From NCBI GenBank assembly GCA_001442925.1, contig LDXX01000005.1:1-64000 (forward strand): 64,000 bases of DNA. The letters are read 5' to 3'. The notes beneath the pieces were generated by a model. The model saw nothing but the letters and a program-made list of their open reading frames with translations, searched no databases and was not told the DNA's origin. The position numbers and the translations under genes are program-made. Of the stretch, positions 46,719 to 53,783 are shown piece by piece. Positions within the stretch are counted from its first letter, which is position 1. Every line of letters starts with the position of its first letter. The DNA comes from Candidatus Kryptonium thompsonii. GTDB taxonomy: Bacteria; Bacteroidota; Ignavibacteria; Kryptoniales; Kryptoniaceae.

Positions 46719-48710
46719 TTAGAAAGTTTGACCCACACCGATGTGAAAAACCATTTCTTTTAAAATCTGTCCAGCCGTTTTCTTAAAAATCATTTTTGAA
46801 GTAGAACTGGGATCATAAACTTTAAACCCAAAATCAAACCTGAAACCTCCAAAGAATGTCAAATACCTCAAACCAAATCCACCAGCAACAGCGAACTGAT
46901 TTAATTTAACATACCTTAAATCATCCCACAAATTACCTAAATCAACGAAAACCACGCCCCCGAAGCTTCTCCAGAAAATTATCCTATTTTCAAAATTTGC
47001 CTCTATCAAAACATTTCCACCAAGAGCTGGATTTGAAACATTTCCAAGTTCCCTAACTCTCCACCCGCGTACGCTCGCGCTTCCTCCTGCGAAGAATCTC
47101 CTATTTATTGGTATCGGTTGCAATTCAAATCTCTTAGATGACTTTATGTAAAACTCATTCGCTACACCTAATTTAAATTTAAACGCAAAAACTGAATTAT
47201 TCAAACCAAAAAAACGCCTATAAAGCCAACCAAATTTATAATATTGTGAAAAAGGTAAAACATTTATCCCCATCTGACCCAAAAGAAACGGGACTACTCC
47301 ACCCTCCTCAACCGAAATCATATGAGCGTATCCAGATCTCGGATAAATTAAATCATCCGTTCTATCAATCTGAAATGTTATCGATAAAATTGAGTTAAGC
47401 TGTCTTTGATAAAGTTTTTCAAGTTTTGGATCAACCGTCCCTCGAAACTTTATATTCACACTTTCTATATCCCAATCTAAAAAGCCTGAATACTCCCCAT
47501 TTGGCTTGTAAATAAACCTCACCCTGTTTCTCGCTATATTCAGCGAATAACTTTTTTGTTTATCTATCATCAAAGCTAAACTGAATTCTCCAGGAATCCT
47601 ACGACCGACTAAATAAGGTTGGTTTAACCTCATATTTGTCTCAATCAACCCCGCACTTGTGGTATCCTCCAAACTCGGCATTCTATTAAAACTTAAACTT
47701 TGGATCTGAAACCTTACACTCGATGAAAAATTTCTCCCCCCACCTAAAAAATTTCTGTTTTGATAGTCAACTGAAACACCAACATTGAAAGCGTTTCTTT
47801 CATCGCTGAAATAAATCGAAGGGAAAATATCATGCTTATTTCTAGGAACAACCCAAACATTGACATCAGCAAGATGAACGGTATCGGCTTTCCCTGTTGG
47901 CTCAAGATTAATTCGCACATTTTCAAACAAGCCCGTCTGGGATAAATTAGCTTCGCTTTTCAGAATTAAACTTCTGCTATAAAATTCACCCTCTTTAAAT
48001 TCAATTTCACGCCTCACCAGCTCCTCGGAAACTTTCATCTTCCCTGTCCCTTCAACCAAAATTTTTATATCCTTGATCAAATATCTCTCGTTCGGATTAA
48101 ACGGGACAAAAACTGAAACGATTTTTTTTGTAGAATCAACCAAAACACGAATCCCCACTCTCTCAACATACGCATTTTGATAACCATTGTCATAAAGCAA
48201 ATTCAAAATCCTTTGAATCTCTGCTTCAACATCAACCCTTCTATATCTCTTTCCAACTTTGAGAAAAGAAAAATTCATGCAAATTCGCCTTAAAGAATCT
48301 GGGATTTGCTCAAGCCCAGTAAAATCAATTTTATCAATCAAGTATGGTCTCCCCTCATCTACCAGAAAGTTTAAAATCGCTTCCTTACTTTCATAGTTGT
48401 AGTAAATCAGCGTATCAATTTTTACATCAAAGAAGCCATTGTCAAGATAGTAATTTCGCAGGCTTATAATGTCATTAGCGACCTTGATTTTCTCAAGATA
48501 TTGAGGTTTGTCCCCAAGTCGTTTATTTACTTTGTAAAGTATTTGCCAGAATTTAGAAGGGCTTTCTTTTGAAACAAGGATCGAATGTAATTCTCTTGCT
48601 GATAAAGTTTTATTCCCCTGAAAATTTATCTTTTTCAGTTCAAAATTTTGCTCCTGCGCTTTAAGAATCGCAAATCCAATAACTAAAAGAACAAAGATTA
48701 ACCTTTTCAT
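46719..48710 (-). CDS. bamA: BamA/TamA-family outer-membrane assembly protein
   Basis: 663 residues. Signal peptide (about 1-18, ending LKAQ), then three POTRA-like repeats (about 20-110, 115-190, 195-270) and a 16-strand barrel whose C-terminal part holds GGSASVRGWRVREL, the lid motif (VRGF/Y type) of OMP85 proteins. Ends in an aromatic Phe (HIGVGQTF). True BamA usually has five POTRA domains; with three, a TamA-like or reduced BamA role is possible. 15 bases before holB, downstream of the DUF2795 gene and its terminator. Confidence 0.88.
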   Translation of the reverse strand: MKRLIFVLLVIGFAILKAQEQNFELKKINFQGNKTLSARELHSILVSKESPSKFWQILYKVNKRLGDKPQYLEKIKVANDIISLRNYYLDNGFFDVKIDTLIYYNYESKEAILNFLVDEGRPYLIDKIDFTGLEQIPDSLRRICMNFSFLKVGKRYRRVDVEAEIQRILNLLYDNGYQNAYVERVGIRVLVDSTKKIVSVFVPFNPNERYLIKDIKILVEGTGKMKVSEELVRREIEFKEGEFYSRSLILKSEANLSQTGLFENVRINLEPTGKADTVHLADVNVWVVPRNKHDIFPSIYFSDERNAFNVGVSVDYQNRNFLGGGRNFSSSVRFQIQSLSFNRMPSLEDTTSAGLIETNMRLNQPYLVGRRIPGEFSLALMIDKQKSYSLNIARNRVRFIYKPNGEYSGFLDWDIESVNIKFRGTVDPKLEKLYQRQLNSILSITFQIDRTDDLIYPRSGYAHMISVEEGGVVPFLLGQMGINVLPFSQYYKFGWLYRRFFGLNNSVFAFKFKLGVANEFYIKSSKRFELQPIPINRRFFAGGSASVRGWRVRELGNVSNPALGGNVLIEANFENRIIFWRSFGGVVFVDLGNLWDDLRYVKLNQFAVAGGFGLRYLTFFGGFRFDFGFKVYDPSSTSKMIFKKTAGQILKEMVFHIGVGQTF

Positions 48711-48740
48711 CGCTGTTTAACTTAATTAAAAACTTAAAAA

Positions 48741-48760
48741 ACCCGCCCAAAGGGACGGGT
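48741..48760 (-). terminator. Terminator after the DUF2795 gene
   Basis: Stem ACCCG(C)CC/GG(A)CGGGT with AAAG loop and a single C-A mismatch; on the minus strand the tail is TTTTTTAAGTTTTTAA, a good U tract. Confidence 0.75.
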
Positions 48761-48770
48761 TAGCTCATAC

Positions 48771-49001
48771 TTAGTATTCATCCTCCTCGCCAAACAAATA
48801 ATCATCCTCATCCTCAGGAGAATAATCAGGCCAGATATCTTCAATTCCATTATATTCTTCGTCTGTATCTTCAAGTTCTTCAAGGTTTTGAATTACTTCG
48901 GGCGGGGCACCAATTCTTTTTGCATATTCAATTAATTCTCTCTTTGTTGCTGGCCATGGTGCACCTTCAAGATAACGAATCAGCTCAGGTGTCCACAACA
49001 T
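48771..49001 (-). CDS. Small acidic DUF2795-family protein
   Basis: 76 residues. MLWTPELIRYLEGAPWPATKRELIEYAKRIGAPPEVIQNLEEL resembles the DUF2795 domain, whose members share a LEGxPWPATKxELIxYAxxxGAPxxVIxxL pattern; function unknown. The C-terminal third is very acidic (EDEDDYLFGEEDEY). A GGGAGGT ribosome site lies 11 bases before the ATG. Sits between the M23 peptidase and the BamA-like gene. Confidence 0.85.
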   Translation of the reverse strand: MLWTPELIRYLEGAPWPATKRELIEYAKRIGAPPEVIQNLEELEDTDEEYNGIEDIWPDYSPEDEDDYLFGEEDEY

Positions 49002-49017
49002 ATTTTATCAACCTCCC

Positions 49018-49974
49018 TTAGTTTGATTTGTTACTTGCCTCCTGCACAAGTTCTTTATATTTATCTGGTTCAACTTCCTCAAAGAAATAGTTTAATGGAT
49101 TTTGTGGAATACCATCCTTCCATACCTCATAGTGCAAGTGAGGAGCTGTGACAAGACCTGTAGCACCGCTTAAAGCGATCCTATCACCACGCTTTACCTT
49201 CTGCCCTTCCCTAACAAATGCCTTTGAAAGATGCGCATACAAAGTTACATAACCAAAACCATGATCAATTTCAACCAATAAACCATACCTTCCTCTATAT
49301 CCAACATAACTTACAACACCATCACCCGTTGCATAAACAGGCGTCCCAACATCGACGACAAGATCAACACCCTCATGCATAGCCCAAATTCCAAGTATCG
49401 GGTGTTTTCTGTAACCAAATTTTGATGTCAAACTACCTTTTAAAGGCAAAATAGCAGGGATGCGTTTAAATTTTTCCTGATTGATTCTGTATTGTCTATA
49501 AATTTCCTCATAACTTTTCTGTTGCAATCTCAATTCCCTCTCAAGCTTATCTATCTTTGCAAAAGACTCAGCAAGTAATTTTCCTGCTTCCTCATCAGAA
49601 AGATTAAACTCATATTTTTCTTCAACTCCACCAACCGCAACCTTTTTTATGTCGTCATCGATAGGTTTTAAATCCACCGCAAGTCGTAATTCTCTATCCT
49701 GCTCAAGCAACTTCGCAACGATGCTCTCAACCTGATTAAACTTCTCCCTCAAAACTTTTAACTGATTTTTTAAAAGATTATTCTCCAATTCCAACTTCTC
49801 TGCCCTAACTTTACCAAAACCAAGGATATCACCCATAAAGTAGTTCAGCACAAATAAAAACCCTAAACTAAACACTACGATGAGCAAAACAAATATTAAA
49901 AACTTAATCTGGATGTTTTTGATCTCATTAAAACTTAAATTCTCCGTATCGAGGTAAAAAAACTTTCTACCCAT
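49018..49974 (-). CDS. M23-family metallopeptidase, membrane-anchored
   Basis: 318 residues. Cytosolic N-terminus, one membrane helix (about 27-47, FLIFVLLIVVFSLGFLFVLNYF), a coiled coil (about 60-175), and a C-terminal LytM domain with the zinc ligands in MHEGVDLVVDVG (His, Asp) and HLHYEVW (His). It should cut peptidoglycan cross-links or act as a murein-hydrolase regulator. The start is the ATG at 49974: the ATG two codons earlier (49980) follows AGGAG directly, which instead places the ribosome site six bases before 49974. Divergent from the TRAP operon. Confidence 0.92.
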   Translation of the reverse strand: MGRKFFYLDTENLSFNEIKNIQIKFLIFVLLIVVFSLGFLFVLNYFMGDILGFGKVRAEKLELENNLLKNQLKVLREKFNQVESIVAKLLEQDRELRLAVDLKPIDDDIKKVAVGGVEEKYEFNLSDEEAGKLLAESFAKIDKLERELRLQQKSYEEIYRQYRINQEKFKRIPAILPLKGSLTSKFGYRKHPILGIWAMHEGVDLVVDVGTPVYATGDGVVSYVGYRGRYGLLVEIDHGFGYVTLYAHLSKAFVREGQKVKRGDRIALSGATGLVTAPHLHYEVWKDGIPQNPLNYFFEEVEPDKYKELVQEASNKSN

Positions 49975-50009
49975 GTGCATCTCCTGTTTATTTTGCCTAA
50001 TCTACAGGG

Positions 50010-50039
50010 AAGATAATGAATTTAAAGCAATTTGTCAAG
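50010..50039 (-). promoter_or_regulatory. Promoter-like element for the M23 peptidase gene
   Basis: Minus strand CTTGACA begins at 50039, TATCTT at 50015-50010: TTGACA-N17-TATCTT by sigma70 reading, CTTG-N20-TATC by the other. It gives a leader of about 30 bases. Confidence 0.55.
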
Positions 50040-50056
50040 AGTTCGCCCAAAAGATT

Positions 50057-50088
50057 TTTGTTTTTATAAAACTACTTGATTAAATTTT
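50057..50088 (+). promoter_or_regulatory. Promoter-like element for the TRAP operon
   Basis: TTTG (50057-50060), 20 bases, TAAATTTT (50081-50088), about 30 bases before the ATG. Back to back with the M23 promoter-like element. Confidence 0.5.
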
Positions 50089-50118
50089 TACACAAGTAAA
50101 AAAGAACTTCTTCCATTT

Positions 50119-51003
50119 ATGCTGAGATTAAACGCTGAGAAGATTAAGGTCTTGATGCCTTTAATCTTTTTGTTATTCAACGCCTGCAGTGTTCAAAAGA
50201 TAACCATAAGATATGCATCAGGGATATTTGATGCTGGAGTAAAAGCGATATTTAGTGAAACAGATTATGAAATTGCAAAATCAAGCATACCAGCAAACCT
50301 CAAGCTTCTGGAAGCAATTTACAATGTTGACCCCCAAAATGAAAAAATCATAACTTTACTGGTTCAGGGATATACTGGATATGCGATGGGATTTGTCGAA
50401 GACGAAGACCCTCAAAGGGCAAAGCTACTTTACAAACGAGCATTTGAGTTTGGTATAAACTATCTTAAAGCGAAAAATAAAAAATTTGCCGAAAGTCTTA
50501 ACGCAGAGTTTGAAAAATTTGAAAAGACATTGAAAAGTGAGTTTACCAGGAAGGATGTACCAACTCTGTTTTGGACAACAATGGCTTGGGGAAGCTATGT
50601 CAATTTAAGCAGGGACGACCCCGACGCAATTGGACAAATTCCGAAAATTGAAGCGATGGTGAAACGAACAATTGAACTTGATGAAAATTACTTCTACGGC
50701 TCTGCAGATATGTTTCTCGGCGTTTTGCTTTCCGCAAGACCCAAGATGTTTGGAGGCGACCCTGAAAAAGGAAAAGAATATTTCGAGAAATGCATAAAAA
50801 TCTCCGAAGGCAAATATCTACTGCCATATGTCTTTTATGCGAGATACTACGCAGTCCAAATTCAAGATAAAGAACTCTTCGAAAAACTTTTAAACTATGT
50901 AATCGACTCCCCCGCTGAGCTTTTAAAAGATGCAGAGCTTCTTAACATAATTGCTAAGAAAAAAGCTGAAAGATTTAAAAACATGACTGATGAATTATTT
51001 TAA
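50119..51003 (+). CDS. TRAP transporter T-component (TatT-family) lipoprotein
   Basis: 294 residues. Lipoprotein signal ending LLFNAC (Cys near 23). The rest is helical, with TPR-like pairs and the family signature ...LVQGYTGYAMGFVEDEDPQRAKLLYKRAFEFGINYL, SAREMFGGDPEKGKEYFEKCI-type ending. Matches the TatT family, first described in Treponema pallidum as the partner of a TRAP solute receptor. It is the first gene of a TRAP operon here, 17 bases before dctP. A trimeric pore-like lipoprotein that delivers hydrophobic ligands has been proposed for Treponema TatT; for this protein that is inference. Confidence 0.88.
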   Translation: MLRLNAEKIKVLMPLIFLLFNACSVQKITIRYASGIFDAGVKAIFSETDYEIAKSSIPANLKLLEAIYNVDPQNEKIITLLVQGYTGYAMGFVEDEDPQRAKLLYKRAFEFGINYLKAKNKKFAESLNAEFEKFEKTLKSEFTRKDVPTLFWTTMAWGSYVNLSRDDPDAIGQIPKIEAMVKRTIELDENYFYGSADMFLGVLLSARPKMFGGDPEKGKEYFEKCIKISEGKYLLPYVFYARYYAVQIQDKELFEKLLNYVIDSPAELLKDAELLNIIAKKKAERFKNMTDELF

Positions 51004-51020
51004 ACAAAAAGTAAACGGAG

Positions 51021-52022
51021 ATGAAAAAAATCCTTCTTCTTTTCATATTTCTTAACTTTGCATTGGCTCAAGAATACCTTATAAAAGTTGCAACCATTGC
51101 CCCAGATGGAAGCACATGGATAAATGTCCTGCGTGAATATGACGCTCAAATAAGAAAAGAGAGCAACGGGAGGATTGGATTTAAAATTTATGCTGGTGGT
51201 GTTGCTGGTGATGAAATTGATGTTTTAAAGAAAATTCGAATAGGTCAATATCACGCTGGCGGATTCACTGGAGTTGGTATCGGCGAAATCGCACCAAATG
51301 TCAGAGTTCTTGATTCCCCATTCCTTTTTAAAAATTATGACGAGGTTGATCACATCTACCAAAAATTTAGTGATGAACTTGAGAAAGAAATTGAAAAAGG
51401 CGGTTTTGTCTTGCTTGGATGGGCTGAGGTTGGTTTTGTTTATACATTTACAAAAACCCCAGTTTATGGGATCGAAGATTTAAAGAAAATTAAAATGTGG
51501 GCTTGGCAAGGTGACCCAATCGCTGAAGTTGCATATAAGGTTATCGGAATTACACCTGTACCACTATCCGTTACAGAAGTTTTAACCTCTCTTCAAACAG
51601 GTTTAATCGACGGAGTCTACGGCTCCCCACTTGCAATTCTTGCAACACAATGGTTTACGAAAGTCAAATATATGCATAATGTCCCCATAACGGATGCATC
51701 AGGTGCGCTTTTGATTTCGAAAAAATATTTCGATTCACTTCCAAAGGATTTGCAAGAGATCCTTTTGCGAAATGGTAAAAAATATATGAGAAAACTTGTT
51801 GAGTTGACAAGGGAAGAAAATCAAAAAGCAATTGAAACATTAAAGAAAAACGGAATAATCATAACAAATCCACCATCAAAAAAGCTTCTTGAGGAATATG
51901 ACGAAATAGGAAAAAAAGCAAGAAGAATGCTCGTTGGAAGACTATTCAGCGAGGAATGGCTCAACAAAATCGAAAAAGCACTTGAAGAGTATCGAAAAGC
52001 AAATCCAAAAACATCCAAATAA
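51021..52022 (+). CDS. dctP: TRAP transporter solute-binding protein (DctP/TatP type)
   Basis: 333 residues. Signal peptide (about 1-16, ending ALAQ), so periplasmic. The fold shows EYLIKVATIAPDGSTW, IKMWAWQGDPIAEVAYKVIGITPVPLSVTEVLTSLQTGLIDGVYGSP and the LLIS...FDSLPKDLQEIL helix. The usual LKIRV-type arginine, which binds the substrate carboxylate in most DctP proteins, is replaced by Trp at about 160 (KIKMWAW). Such a change is consistent with a non-carboxylate ligand, but that is inference. TAATG overlap with dctQ. Confidence 0.93.
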   Translation: MKKILLLFIFLNFALAQEYLIKVATIAPDGSTWINVLREYDAQIRKESNGRIGFKIYAGGVAGDEIDVLKKIRIGQYHAGGFTGVGIGEIAPNVRVLDSPFLFKNYDEVDHIYQKFSDELEKEIEKGGFVLLGWAEVGFVYTFTKTPVYGIEDLKKIKMWAWQGDPIAEVAYKVIGITPVPLSVTEVLTSLQTGLIDGVYGSPLAILATQWFTKVKYMHNVPITDASGALLISKKYFDSLPKDLQEILLRNGKKYMRKLVELTREENQKAIETLKKNGIIITNPPSKKLLEEYDEIGKKARRMLVGRLFSEEWLNKIEKALEEYRKANPKTSK

Positions 52023-52507
52023 TGAAATTTCTAAGCTCAATCGACGAAATCATTGCAAAGATTGAATTAATTATTTTGATGGTTCTTCTCTCCTTGATGG
52101 TCATCATTAGCTTCACGCAAGTTGTGTTAAGAAACATATTTGAAACTGGGATATCATGGGCTGATCCAATGTTAAGATATACTGTTCTATGGCTTGCCTT
52201 TATTGGCGCATCGATAGCAACAAGAGAAAATAGACACATAAACATTGATGTTCTAACTCGCTTGCTTTCACCAAAATTGAAGAAAATAGTCTCTGTTTTA
52301 ACCAATCTCTTCGCTCTTTCTGTTTGTTTGATTTTACTTAAATCTTCGATCGACTTTATAAAGATAGAAATGCAATTTCCAAGCGAAATTTTCCTCGGTT
52401 TAAAAAATTGGATGCTTGAGATAATCATACCTATTGGCTTTTCGATGATGAGCTTAAGGTTTTTGCTTAACATCATAAAACTCATCTTTGTTAAAAATAT
52501 TTTCTAA
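52022..52507 (+). CDS. dctQ: TRAP transporter small membrane subunit
   Basis: 161 residues with four membrane helices. The signatures VVLRNIFETGISWADPMLRYTVLWLAFIGASIATRENRHINIDV are those of DctQ. It links to the large DctM subunit to form the sodium-driven permease. Its ATG overlaps the dctP stop (TAATG). Confidence 0.94.
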   Translation: MKFLSSIDEIIAKIELIILMVLLSLMVIISFTQVVLRNIFETGISWADPMLRYTVLWLAFIGASIATRENRHINIDVLTRLLSPKLKKIVSVLTNLFALSVCLILLKSSIDFIKIEMQFPSEIFLGLKNWMLEIIIPIGFSMMSLRFLLNIIKLIFVKNIF

Positions 52508-52514
52508 GTGGCAA

Positions 52515-53780
52515 ATGCTAAACTTTTTCCTGCTCCTTTTTTTCATTTTATTTGCGCTTTTCAGAACACCCCTCTTTGCTGTTATATCCGCAATTGCAAT
52601 TTTAAGCTTCCTTTCCATAAAGACAGATCTATCCGCAATTATAATTGAAATGCTCCGCCTTGCAAACACTTCAACTTTAATTGCTATACCACTATTTACA
52701 TTCGCTGGATATATCCTCGCCGAGAGCAATACACCAAAACGACTCGTGAACCTTACACAAGCACTTTTCGGATGGATTCCCGGAGGGCTTGCTCTCGTGG
52801 TTTTGGTATCATGCGCCATATTCACCGCTTTCACTGGCGCCTCTGGAATTACAATTGTTGCATTAGGGGGACTTGTCTTCCCAGCACTTATAAAAGGAAA
52901 TTACTCCGAAAAATTTTCGCTTGGACTTGTGACAACATCTGGAAGTTTGGGCTTACTTTTCCCACCCAGTTTACCTTTAATTCTGTATGGATTCGTTGCA
53001 CAAGTTGATGTCGACAAACTTTTCATCGCTGGGATCTTACCTGGAATTTTGCTCATCGTTTTACTCTCAATTTACAGCATTGCAAAAAACTACAAAATCA
53101 TCCAAACACAAAAGTTTTCGCTTCAAAATCTATGGCGAGCAACAATTGACGCAATTTGGGAAATTCCGTTACCATTTTTGATAATTGGCGGAATCTATGC
53201 AGGAGTTTTCACCGTAATAGAAGCCTCTGCAATAACTGCAGTCTATGTCTTTATAGTGGAGTTTTTTATCTACAAAGACCTAAATCTCAAAAAGGACATT
53301 CCCAGAATAATGAAAGAAAGTATGATACTTGTGGGCGGAATACTGATAATCCTTGCTTCTGCCCTTGGCTTGACAAGTTATCTTATCGATGAACAAATCC
53401 CAATGAAAATCTTTACATTTATTCAAAAATACATTTCAAGCAAATACATCTTTCTTCTTTTGCTCAATCTTTTCCTACTTGTAGTTGGAATGCTTATGGA
53501 TATTTTCTCAGCGATAATTGTCGTAGTCCCAATTATAACCCCAATTGCTCTAAAATTTGGCGTTGACCCAATTCATCTTGGAATAATTTTTCTGACAAAT
53601 CTCGAGATAGGCTACCTCACACCACCAGTTGGTTTAAATCTCTTCATATCAAGTTTCAGATTTGAAAAGCCCATAATTAAAATCTACCTAGCGACATTAC
53701 CGTTTATCTTGATACTTTTTATCGGGCTCCTGTTAATAACCTACATCCCGGAGATATCCCTGCTTTTGGTGAGAAGATAA
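52515..53780 (+). CDS. dctM: TRAP transporter large membrane subunit
   Basis: 421 residues with 11-12 membrane helices. ASGITIVALGGLVFPALIKGNYSEKFSLGLVTTSGSLGLLFPPSLPLILYG and TPPVGLNLFI are DctM signatures (the Na+-binding hairpin regions of the UIT fold). The start is the ATG at 52515, 7 bases after dctQ; a longer TTG reading would overlap dctQ. It carries out sodium-coupled uptake of whatever the DctP receptor holds. It converges on the subtilisin gene, with 3 bases between the stops. Confidence 0.93.
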   Translation: MLNFFLLLFFILFALFRTPLFAVISAIAILSFLSIKTDLSAIIIEMLRLANTSTLIAIPLFTFAGYILAESNTPKRLVNLTQALFGWIPGGLALVVLVSCAIFTAFTGASGITIVALGGLVFPALIKGNYSEKFSLGLVTTSGSLGLLFPPSLPLILYGFVAQVDVDKLFIAGILPGILLIVLLSIYSIAKNYKIIQTQKFSLQNLWRATIDAIWEIPLPFLIIGGIYAGVFTVIEASAITAVYVFIVEFFIYKDLNLKKDIPRIMKESMILVGGILIILASALGLTSYLIDEQIPMKIFTFIQKYISSKYIFLLLLNLFLLVVGMLMDIFSAIIVVVPIITPIALKFGVDPIHLGIIFLTNLEIGYLTPPVGLNLFISSFRFEKPIIKIYLATLPFILILFIGLLLITYIPEISLLLVRR

Positions 53781-53783
53781 ACT

